From NCBI GenBank assembly GCA_900660155.1, contig CABFPE010000021.1:599024-663023 (forward strand): 64,000 nt of DNA, in the 5' to 3' direction. Within the stretch, counting starts at the first letter, position 1. Each line of letters begins with the position of its first letter. The notes under the pieces are model-generated. The model ran no database searches. It was not told the DNA's origin and saw only the letters and a program-made list of their open reading frames with translations. Made by a program: the position numbers and the translations under genes. The stretch is from Hofstenia miamia. Taxonomy: Eukaryota > Xenacoelomorpha > Acoela > Hofsteniidae. Positions 13,101 through 25,435 of this stretch are shown here, piece after piece.

Positions 13101-16100
13101 ACTTTGTCTTTCATTTCATGTGTATGACCAATCTGAATAAACGAATATAACAAATATCTTTCTAATGCAAACAAGGAAGAGACTCAGATGACAAAATGGG
13201 ACCAAATGACCCAGTGAAGTTACACAGAAGTCAAAATTTTCAATTTTCAAAATTAGACTACCTTTAATTCTCATCGATGAATTTGAAAGACATTAAAATA
13301 AATTTTGAAATATGAATTTTGATATGAAACTTGTTTGCAAACATTCGATGAATTATTAAAATAAATAGAAACGTTTAAAACCCGCAAGGGACTTTTTGAT
13401 CACCATGTATATATAGACATAAATTATGATATATAATTAATGAAACTACTTAATATTATATTTCATACCTTTTCAAGTTCCTCTTCCAATGTTAAGCGTT
13501 CATTTTCATTTCGCTGTCTATCAGTATTCAACTGTTTAACAAAATCTTCATCTTCTGCTCTAAAATTTGGTTAGAATTATCACGATAAATTATAGTAAAA
13601 ACGTACAGTCTTCTCCTCTCACTATCTAAGAACTTTTCTCTGTCCAACTCCTTTTCAGTTTTTTGTTCTCTAAATATGCACGTAAAACAATAATATATTT
13701 TAGCACTTTAGGGCACATAAACAAACTGAAGTTACTTTAGTAGTAAATACGCATAATGCATTAAGCCGATGGTAAGCAGCATCCCTTCACCAAAATTAAA
13801 TCTTGAAATGCATCTATGCCTCTACACTACAGTGGTACATATATGTACGAATGTATCTGCAGTCCTTAAGGGAGTCAATTAATGATTGCCAAAAATGCAT
13901 GGCAAGATGGCAAGAAACTAGGATCAATATAATATTTTGCACATACATTGGTTGACAAATGACCTTTTTAACCACATGATTGGCTTATTTATATTTATTT
14001 ACAAATCAGTGATCAGATTGATCAAACAGGAATATCACTCTCAAGTAGAAAAACCAAAATGTGAGGAGCTTTATAAATGTATTAACTTGGCATTATCATA
14101 AGATGAGTCATGCAGAATGCAACTAAACTGTAGATTTGCTTAGGAGGGAGATATGTGCACCACCAAGCCTCAAAGGGTTAGAGCAAATATATGATATCAA
14201 TTTCAACATCAATCACCACGTCTAAGCTTAGGTCACTTAACCCTTAACTGGTGGGATGCAGTAAAAAGTATCAAATCTGCTACTTCGTACTTTGTTATAA
14301 TTATGTTCAGGTATCCTAGTAAACGTAATGGTAGTATATACCAAAGTTTAATGCAAATAATTAGTTCTGACGCATAAACGCCTTCTTGAAGTTTAGGGAC
14401 GATAATTGGTGTGCTTTAAATCTAAAACTGTGCATAGAACTATTTAAAAAAATGAAATATATATAACTGGTGAGAAAGCGTTGAATACATTTGGGTCTTA
14501 AAATAATTTAAACAACTCATCATGCTTGGTAGAGTAATACTTACTGAAGACGTATTGCAGCTCTTTGTTCTCTGGCATATTTACGATCCTTTGGATTTTT
14601 TCTTTCAGGAATAACCTCTTTTGACCAGTGTGTCCATGGAGCAGGAACGCCAAAAGCTATGCAAAAGATAATTCTTAAATTAGAACTAAATCCATGTGCA
14701 TTTATCTCAAAACAATTATATGCAAATACTAATTAATGTACATAACGGCATCTAACATTGAATTAAGTACAACAATATCTCGGTAAAACATTAAAATACA
14801 CCAAAGAAGAAAATAAACAAAAGAAAACAACATTTTTCTATGCGAAATAATTGCGAAGCAGTACACCGAATAGCCTTATGCTTGGAAACATTTCTGCTTT
14901 CCGTATCACATTGCCCAAAATTTTTCGAGCATCTAAGAATTATAACAGTTGTTCGCACACATCAAAATTAAAAATGTTATTTTTATTAAATTAAATAATT
15001 ATTGAACATTATTTAACAACAAACGATTTAATATTAATGCATTATGATGGGTATTTACAAGCATATTTCATTCGAGGTTGCAAAATTATTAACATAGAAC
15101 TTTAAAAAAGTAATAAAATGCTATTTTATATAAACTGTTCGAAAATTACATGAAATTCTAATATCAAAATTTCAAGGTAATATTCCCAAAAGCCTTGAAG
15201 CATTTGCATGTGGATTCAGTCAAGTATTTCCCAGGTAAACAACTAACATCCTGCGTAGCTATATAACAACAAACAAAAATGAAAAGCGAACAGTGGATAG
15301 AGAAATGTGGAATTGGATGGGGCCAAATTCGAATCAATTTAATAATTGATTTGTACGGATTCTTTTGCGGAAGTTATCGGTATGTTTCTGTGTTCACAGC
15401 AGCAACAGTTGATTTTTCATGTGAGCAATTTACTAATTTATCGTTTGAAAATAAATGCTTAAAGAACTGTACAAATTACGTGTACTCCCAAGAAATAAGC
15501 ACAGTCTTCAGTGAATACGATTTAGCATGTGGAACAGGTTATATATATTTTTCTTTATTGGAAATTATCTTCTTAGTTGGATTGATTATTGGAGAGATAA
15601 TTGCGCATTTCTTCAAAATCAATAGGGAAGAAAGTCTCCTATATATGTCTCGACGATTGGATACATTTCAACATGCTTATCGCTTTTTACTGATCATATC
15701 TACGGGTTTGAATTGGGACACTTCATCACAGGCATATCATTCATACTCTTCATCAACTCAAGCACCCTTTTAATAACGGAATCCGTCGGTAAATCACATA
15801 GAACATCGTTTGGTATGTTGTACTGGGTGGTTTCTGGTTGCAGTGGAGTCTTTTCAGCTATAATAGCATTTGCATTACAAGATTTTGGAGGTATCAGTTA
15901 CTTGTTATCTTGATGAAAATATATGTGTTAGCAATAGCTTGCTATTTTTATGTATCAGAAAGCCCTCATTGGCTGATTAGTAAAAGAAGGTTTCAGGATG
16001 CTACAATAGTTTTAAGAAACTTAGCAAAAGACAACAACATTGTGACTGATGACTGCAATTTGGAGAACATCGAGCAAAATTTTTCTAATGAAGAGCAAGC

Positions 16101-19100
16101 TTCAATGCTTTCCTTTTCAAGAACTATGAGCGAAATTTTCCATTCACGTAGGGCTGTTATTTCAAAATTGATCGCCACCTATTTGTGGTCAATAGGATAT
16201 GGTATCTATCTAGGCCTAATTTTTGACAGGCAGGCTTTAAGTGGAAATATCTATATAAACTATGCTTTTATATCCATAGTTTATTTTGTCAATATATTAT
16301 ATATAGTTGTTGTTAAAAAAAATTTCTCGAAAACGAACTTGTGAGTTTCTGCTTATTGTTGTATCAGTATAGTTATTCATAAACTCATCTGTGAGTGAAA
16401 TGCAATTCGGTATTCTACAGTTAAATGCAATCTCAGTGAAAATTCCAATTATAATTTATGCGCTGGTTGCAGTTGTTGGATTATTTTTGCTCCAGTTTGG
16501 AATTCCTAATCTAGACTTGCGACATTTATCCGATACAACAAAGAAACTTCCGAAAAAAAAACTAAAACATGTATTGAATACTTTCTCATCTTTCATCTAA
16601 TGTCAGTAATTCGTAAATAATATTAATAAATAGCATATTATGTAATACACTTAATCGAAAATAGAGAATGAAACTTCCCTATTAAATTTGAAGTATATTG
16701 CATATAAAACAAATTTGAGACATAATTAAGTATTTATATCTTTGAAAACTGTGAAAAAAACGATAAATGTTAGCTCTGATTATTACTTCTTCCCCAAAAA
16801 TGTTTATAGCTTCAAAAAATATTAACGAATCGTTTAAAAGGGTACAGACTCGATGACAGAATTCTGATATAGCAGGATTTGAAGATAACATACTGGTAAA
16901 ATACCCTATGTATCAATGTTTGGAAATCACAGAACTCATCAAATATTTATACCGTCTTCCGAAGACAAAAATATGTGGTATATGCGAACCCTAAGTAAAA
17001 GCAAATTACTAATACTTGAATAAAATACTGGTGCGATCTTAATTTTCAAGGAATTCTTTCAAAGATATCACACTAAAGTTTTTCAACTGTGATACTGACA
17101 TGTTGGCTCTGCATAAGATCTTGATCATTGTCACTATTGAAAATCTCTCTCGGTGGTACATAGTAATAAAAAGAACAACGTAGAGTATTGGCAAATATAT
17201 ATGGCAGAATTATGCTTAGAAAACCATTGCATTCTTCACAATATCAATTTTCATGAAATTTTCTAAACATTTCAAATTCAGTCGATGCAACGGAAATTGA
17301 TAAAAGGATGACTGCAGATTCCAACAAGGTTTTTAGACATATCTGGACTGTCATCAATTTCTACTACATTCTGTTAAGAAGTACATTGACCGTTGTTGAA
17401 TAAAGATGACAAATTATATCGCCGATAACATCGAAAACGGGCAAATCATGGCAAAATATGAAAACCCGCCATTTTCCCTAGACAAATGAATTAAGCCAAA
17501 ATTTGAAGAAGTTAACTATATGTGGGGTCTCTTAAGTAAGCTAAGCTTTAGAATGTTTTTTGTTAGTTTCACCACGACCCTTTTTCTATTTGTTAGAATT
17601 TCGAAACCAGCCCACTTGTGTAACAATCAATTCAGAAAGCAACATAAAAAGGAGAGAACATTAAATATTGGAAAATTCATCTCAAACCTGATAGATTTTT
17701 GCTAACTACAATGATTTTTTATGTGAATTTCGAGTTGCTAATTTTTTTTGGTAGTGACTTGTAATCCTATACATAGGCTAAGATGATATGACAGTGTTCT
17801 GCGAGTCGAGTCGGATTTCGAATTTCGAGTCTGGTCTACGCACATAGGCCTATCAACATCATAAATGTAAAGTCACTATTTCATAATCAACTGATTTACC
17901 AGTCTGAAAAAATATATTCTAGGATTTATGTTTCAATCAATGCAAGATCAGTCAACTATCATTTGAATAAATGCATGAAGTTTGCTTAACATTTGAAAGC
18001 TAATGAGGTTTATATTTTAACATGCCTTTAATGAATGACTAGAAAGTGACAATTTTAAAGACAAAAAATTAAAAACTATTTAATCTTAATCATACACTCA
18101 GCAGGGAGAGGCTACCAATGTAATATCAACGCATTCGAACACTTTGATGCTGGTTATGATCATCTGCTAGGCACCAAGGCTCACCCACAATAGGTCATGA
18201 AACATTTTTTGTAGAAAGGTTTTTCAATCAGGAAATTATATAAAAAAATACAGTGTAAGTCAGTAAAATAGCCGGAATCTAAGTGTACATTACTGCTGAT
18301 GTGTATTGTAATGTAAACAATTACCACCATTCATTAAATTATTATTATTATATAAGTTGTAAAGTAAGCAAAGAACACTATTCATTTAAAAATTATTATA
18401 ATTATTATTCATTTTAGATATAGTTGTTATTTATGGCCGCAAAAGCGAGTGCCACAGAGAAGGCTTGGTGTGCTATTTGGTTTGCAATTTCTCAATCGTA
18501 TGTCACAGTGAAGAGGAATTATCAAATAGAATATGGCAAAGAGTGCTCTTCTGAAAGACAAATAAACCATTATTATAATAAATTAATAACTAGTGCCTCG
18601 GTGTTTTAGAAAAAGGTCGGTTCATTAGCCACTGTTACAACGGATTGGAAGAATATGTGATTCGGGATGGGAGAAGGTTGAGACTGTATATTTTTTGTAT
18701 GTAAATTATGTTTTCAATATACATTTTGAATGTTTTGCTATTGCCGGGTAAAATAACTTTTTGAAAATTGTGACGTTCTCATTGTCTTAAAGAATATTAA
18801 AATCCGGCTATTTTACTGACCTACCCTATATATATTTCTTTCAAATAGGCAAACACGCAATGTGCTAGTCAATATGAAATTAACAACTCAGGTTGATTCG
18901 ACCCGACTCGAAAATTGTAAATTCATAAATTTCGAGTATTCGCAGAGACCTAATATCACACTACATAAAAACATGTTTGATGTATTTTTGATGTATACTA
19001 TCAATTCAATTTTCCAATTAATTGAACAGTAAGGGTATCTAATTGAAAGTGATTTAGAACAGTACACTTTCAAATTAATAATCTTACCGTACCATCTTTA

Positions 19101-22100
19101 AATCTATTATTGAGAAAGCCTAAACTACAGGCTTGCCATTGTATGGTGTGTACCGAACACAAAAGGTTATGTGTGGCATAAAAATTCAACGTGACAAAAT
19201 TAACAATGTTGCCTTTATCTGATACATAAATTAAGTTTTTATTTTCAAACTTCCTAACAAACTAAACAGTGTCCCAGTTAATAAGTAAAGTTTTATATCA
19301 ATAATTGGGGTTTTATTATAGCGTAAATACCATGGTTTTGGATCGAATTAGATAGTTTAGGATCTTGTGCATATTATAAAAAAATGAAAATCAAAACTTG
19401 AAATTATACTCGTGTTTATATTATACTACCTCATTTTACTAAAAAAACCCTGTTACTTATTAACTGGGACAGAGTTTATTTATTTTATTATGTAAAATTC
19501 AATTAACTTGAATGTGATATTGAAATCTGCTTGAAAATTAGAAGGTTTAAAATGTTTTTTTCTGAATTTGTTATAGAATTACTGTAATTAGCTTAAAATT
19601 TTTGGCCATAGTGTCTGAATTTGAGAAGAAAATTATAACAAATTCAAAAATAAACCAAACATTTTAATAATTTTAGTTGCTCTAAAATTCAAAATAATAT
19701 CACTTAAGTTAACCCAGACATTTTTACAATCTTCAATTTTCATAAACGGAATAATTCACGAATTAATAACGATATAAAAATTTTTGAAGAAACGCAAGAT
19801 AGAGGATACTTTCTTTTTTCATTGCTGTTATAAAACTGTGCTATTTCATGAAACATTGAGACGTTTCGTTGCCTGAAATCATCTCTGATATTGCGCCTCA
19901 ATAAACAAAATAGCATAGATCAGTTTCCGCACACGCAAGCTTTAGACCACCTTGTAGTCTAAGTATTAGGTATGGGGAGAATTTGAAATTTTTTAAGAAA
20001 TCGGATATTTCTTTCACAGATAATTAAGATTTTCACATACTTCAGGTAAACAGTAATTTTTAGCACAAACTCTTACCAGGACTTTGGAGCACATTTTGCA
20101 TACATGTGTCAATATCCAGTTATTTCCCAATTTTTAATAGGCTTGCTGATATATGTGATCAAAACTTAACGAAACCATATGGTCACACTAAGATGTTAAG
20201 GATCAGTATCTTTTCATTATTAGTCTTAATAGAGACTTAAAAGCTTCTGGGTACTCATAAGTTGATATTGGCTTGGATTTTTCTGAAGTGGTGACGTTGG
20301 GCGTTGGGCTTGTCTGACTTTAGTAAATTGAAACTAGGTGAAATGTGTGGAGTTATATTTTCAGCGAAATTGGGGCTTGTATATCAGTAGACTTAATATT
20401 GAACTCTTAACGGGATTAGGTTGAGTACACGTTTAATTCTTTGTCAATCTACCAAGCCTACATCTTGTGGGTTTGCGATGGCTGTACCCAAGTTTTAGAA
20501 TTGATTGAGCGTCTCATCTGTGTTACTGTCAGTCGTGCACCGTCTTATTAGTACTTGGTATAAGAATGGAAATTATTGTGGGTTGATAAGATGGATGATG
20601 AATTTTATTCGAATTTTTTTCATTCAAATTTACTTGATAAAATAATTGCATATATTCTTGATTGTATTTTTTCAAAGATCATAATTTTTCTAAACGAGAC
20701 TGGTGTTCATTTAGCAAATTGCACAAGATCATAAATAATTCTACCTTCAAAGAAATTACAGACATACATAAGATAAAAATAGTTATTACTTTTCTTATTT
20801 ATAACTGTATTTTTAAAATATGGATTTTTAAATTTTATTAAAATGAGTTCATATTCTTTTCCTTTTGATACTGGAATTTTTTACTAGAAAAGTTTTCGAT
20901 ATATAAAAAATTTGTTTGTTTAAATTTCAGTAGCTTGCAAAGCGAACGCATTTTAATACATATATATTAATTTCTGTAATTCACACCAGAAATGGAATCG
21001 GATCCAACATTTTAGGATCCGATCCGAATTTTTAAAAGAATTTTTGGTCCGAAACGAATCCGATAATGAATAAGTATTCTAACAATAAATAAACATGGAC
21101 TTAAAATATAATTGTTTTTTTTCAAATGCTAATAGAAAATCTTAAGTGCTTTAACACTGTCTTGAGATCAAAATGAACATATTCGATATAACGGGGAGGA
21201 CAGGGCTAGGCTTGCACCGAGGTATTGGAAAAATGGGACTACTTACGCAATAGTGCATGCAAATCAATTCAAATTTAGTGAATCCTATATAACTTAAAAG
21301 CAATGTGTTGAAGAATCAATGTCCAATTTTGAAATATTTCAATAGAATCAAATGCTCTTCTGCTACTACAATTAATACTGTCCATTTTTGTCAAGCAAAC
21401 CAAAAAATTCAAGAAATGTTTTTTTCAACAATCATAAAATGGGCCTAGAATTATCGGCCAATGTCTATCTATGTTTGAAATAGATTGCTTCTTGCATCTA
21501 TAATTATCCACCCACAAGAAGCAAACCCGTTTCTGATTGGCGTGACTTTGATTATGAGTGGAAATTGATAATTGCTCTGCCAAAACTCCAACAAATTCAT
21601 CTCTGCTTATTTTTAAGTTTTTTAGTTATTTAATTCTCTATAAAATTTTTGTATTAGTGATTATAATAATCACAAACTTTGTGAAAACTAAATTGATCTT
21701 GACATTGCAAGTTGTTTATAGTGCATCTTATATGAGAATTTTTTATTGAAGAGCATCCCAAATTATATTAGTATCATTAAATTTTGGCGGTGTTTGCAAC
21801 AACTAAGGTATTGAACTTGCTTCTCTGTGTTTTTTGATTTTCCATTTGCAAATTTATACAAACAAATGTCTTTGGTTGCCTTACAATTTTATCTTTACGT
21901 GATGGCTAACATGAATCGCATTTTTAGATTTGAAATATTCCTCACCAATTTGATAAGTTGTTGGAAAGAATAGCACGGAATCTGTTGTATTGACAATGAA
22001 ATTCAATTACAAAATTTCACCTAGATTGGGATTATTAACAGACTTAAAGTTGCATTCAATGTAAGAATATGCGTAATTTATAAAATATGCAACATACAAA

Positions 22101-25100
22101 ATTATTAACAAAGCGTGGATCCGAAATTTTCTCAAAATATAGATCCGATCCAATTTCATCTCTGAAATACCCACCAATTATTATTATGGATGCGCGGAAA
22201 ATTACCCAACTTGCAAATACATTTATTGTGTAATTTGTTCATCTGTTGTGTTGTGTATGTTGTGTGACACAACAGTCTACTTCCATTGTGTTGTGTTGGT
22301 TGCTGTGTGAAAAAGCCTGCTAAACTACCCACATTTATACATTAGTGAGTACAGAGATGGAATTGGATCGGATTTCGGATACGGATCTACATCTTGAGAA
22401 AATTTCGGATCCAAAAAAATTTTAAAAATTGTGTATATTGTACAATATTTTATAAATTACGCACATTTTCACATTGAATGCCATTTTAAGTCTGTTAATA
22501 ATCTCAATCTACGTGAAATTTTGTAATTGAATTTCATTGTTATTCTTTCCAACAACTTATAAAATTGGTGACAAATATTTCAAATCTGAAAATGCGATTC
22601 ATGTTAGCCATCGCATAAAAATTAAATTGCAAAACAACCAAAAACATTTGTTGTTATAAACTTGCAAATGGAAAATGGTGTACAGCCTTGATAAAATTTT
22701 AGGTTAAATTTTAAGTAAAGTCGAAATTCCCATCAACATCTTTTATACTATTGTAATATTTCAACACATCGCTTTTAATTTATATAAGATTCACTACATT
22801 TGAGTTGATTTGCATGCACTATTGCGTACGTCGTCCAATTTTTCCAAAGCTCGGTCCAAACCCTACCCTGTCCTCCCCGGTATGGCGTATATGTCCATTT
22901 TTGATCTCAAGACAGTGTTAAAGCATTAAAATTTTCTTATCGCATTTGAAAAAAATAGAGATACATTTTAAGTCCATGTATAGTTATTGCTAGAATACTT
23001 ATTTATATTCGGATCCGTTTCGGATCGAAAACTAAAATTCATTTAAAAATTCGGATCGGGTCCAGATCATGAGGTTTCGGATCCGAATCCATCTCCGAGT
23101 GCGTCTAAAAAAACCTGTCTTAAACAGTGAATAAGTAACAATTTTATATTCACCATTAAAAAATGTTAAAGAAAATATAACAATTTAATACGAAGTTTGA
23201 ATTAAACAGATAAATACCACACCACTAAAGAGTGCATGAGAATGAGTAATTCGAAAAAATATGTACTATTAACATTACAATTAAAGTGTAAAACATTATA
23301 AATACGACTTACTCTGCACTGGATCAACAATTGGCATATCTGTAAGGTTCTTGTTTATAAGTAATTCCTTGTGTTTGCCATAATAGTTTCTTTGATACTA
23401 AATATGTAAAGATACAAAAAAATATAGGTTTTCCCCACCTCATACTGGAAGGACTCCACTGTTAAAAATATAGCCTGGCGCTGAACAGTATCTTCCAATT
23501 CTTTTGGCTAAACATTAAAATTTGACTACAACACAAATTAGTAATGAATTTAAAAAAGAAAGTAGGTGAATTTTTTGAGGATGTTTAAATTTATGCTAAA
23601 TATTTTTTTTTACAAAATTAACTAATTTTTAAAACTTTTGCATATGTCGCTCACTAACAGTTCTTACTTTTCTATACATATATATATATTTTTTTTTATG
23701 AAAACTTTTATTGCTTTTATCGCGACATGTTTCGACAAACATTGTCATCTTCAAGCATTTGTAGCAATGCTCCCGAAGTTTTTTCATTAAATGTTTTTGA
23801 TCTTTAATAAATGTTTAAATTTGATTGATGTCTTTGTTTATTTCTTAAGCAATAAAAGTTGTCATAAAAATATTCAAAGTCTTAAGATTATAACCAGTAT
23901 ATATATATATAAATTAGGGATACGACTATTTTTAACTATTTGTAGAATTTGGACAACTCCATATAACAATTGCATGAGTTTTTGCAAAACAAGGAAATAA
24001 TGTTTATTTTATTTCCAATTTAAAAAAATTTCACCCCTAGCTGAGATTTGTTTAATACAACATAGATATAAATATAATATATATATGGACCAGGAAAAAA
24101 GTATTAAAGTCATAATCCGATGTAAATTAATGAAATCGCAAAAATAAAAATAAATTCATCGTAGAACTACTCAGCGCGCATCGCATGGTATGTAAACTGT
24201 GTCAATAGCATAAAAATTCATGGAGCTATAGGCTCCAAAGATAATCTACCCCATAAATTGTAATAATTGCATATTGCAAAAGTGAGAATTTTGACAATTA
24301 CTTTTGGCCAATGCTGTGAATCCAGTATTGATAAATCCAGAAATTAAAAATTAATTCACATGGAGGTAGTCAGCGTGTACATTATCATATATAATGCTAG
24401 TCTATAGGATAAATAGTCACAGAGCTACAGGGCTCCGAAGTGCGTCAGTTGAAATAGTCGAACAAAAATTAGCAAGTTGTAATTAACAAAAGTCTTATTT
24501 ACGCAAATGTATAGTAATTAAAAGTATAATTTTAATATAGTAAGATAGAGCTAAAGGAGCTCTCAAGAATGCAGAAAACAGCTTCTGACAAGAATTGTCA
24601 AAATACTGACTGTTTAAATATATATAAGTAGCTAAAGCTATATTGTATATCAGTGGAAGCCTTTTCTTCTAAAGCCTTCAAAAAATTGAATTATATATAT
24701 AAACAAAGCGACATTTGGTAACAAGAATGAAGGAGCATATTAACGGACACCAAAGATCAGAAATATTTATGTATGAACACCAAGCTAAAGAAAAAATTTT
24801 TTACATACAAATAAGAACACATCCTAAAATAGGCGAAGCTTTAATCATCAAACAAACAAAGAAATATCAATTACTAAATAAGCAACAAAGCATGATAACA
24901 TTAAATTTATTTTAGTATGCATGCAGTAATTTTGTATTGTAATAGTGTAGTCAATTGTAAATATTTATTTCCCCGCATATTTGTTACTGATGATTTTCAG
25001 AATCGAAATCAGTCTATATTTTCCATAGCGTTTAAAAATGAATTGAAAATTGAAGTAGAGGTAATATTGGATGCAAAAGAACTACCAAAATTGAAAAACG

Positions 25101-25395
25101 CAGTGTCATCAACGTACAGTAGACAGGATGAGTTGAGGACAGATTGAGGGAGATCGTTGATAGCAATAAGGAAAAAAAGTACAGCAAACACGGAACCTTG
25201 AGGAGCATAACTAGAGACAAGAGCAGAAGAAATAGACGAGTTGATTTTGACACACTGACGACGATTGGACAGGTAAGACTGAAAGAGTTCGATGAAATCA
25301 GCATCAAAGCCAAATAAACTTAATTTGTCAAGAAGGATAGAATGAGGGAGCCGATCGAAAGCTTTAGAAATGTCAAGAAAGATAACGCAACCAGG

Positions 25396-25435
<40 letters not shown>

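Larger units (their letters stand above)
14657..23312. other. 8.7-kb intron holding a carrier pseudogene and several MITEs
   Basis: This intron of the TBC gene contains the SLC22-type pseudogene (15279-16600), a TIR-bounded region with a nested mariner-like element (17799-18948), a 212-bp MITE (19265-19476) and a convergent hAT-like pair (20987-23097). The stretches 14657-15278, 16601-17798 and 19477-20986 show no recognisable gene. Confidence 0.6.
2760..23507 (-). other. Coiled-coil, proline-rich and tail exons of the gene (residues 425-760)
   Basis: Eleven small exons spread over 20.7 kb. Residues 425-475 (starting PKELEDTVQRQ) continue directly from the TBC-like exons in phase 0. Residues 476-512 hold a Trp-rich patch (PWTHWSKEV) and Lys/Arg clusters. 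Residues 513-596 are heptad-rich with many Glu, Arg, Lys and Gln, fitting a long coiled coil. Residues 597-665 are Pro-rich (GTPPPPANLP, FGFPPPTP, GFHPPPNS). Residues 666-760 contain YDVMTGYLHYAADAVNF, a second short coil and a C-terminus ending DYAQFLN. The coil suggests dimerisation or scaffolding and the Pro-rich part suggests SH3/WW-type contacts. These are inferences, not matches to a named family. Confidence 0.72.

Noticed and set aside
24917-25147. Plus-strand frame of 76 codons
   Set aside because: It is the antisense shadow of the CR1-type reverse transcriptase on the minus strand.
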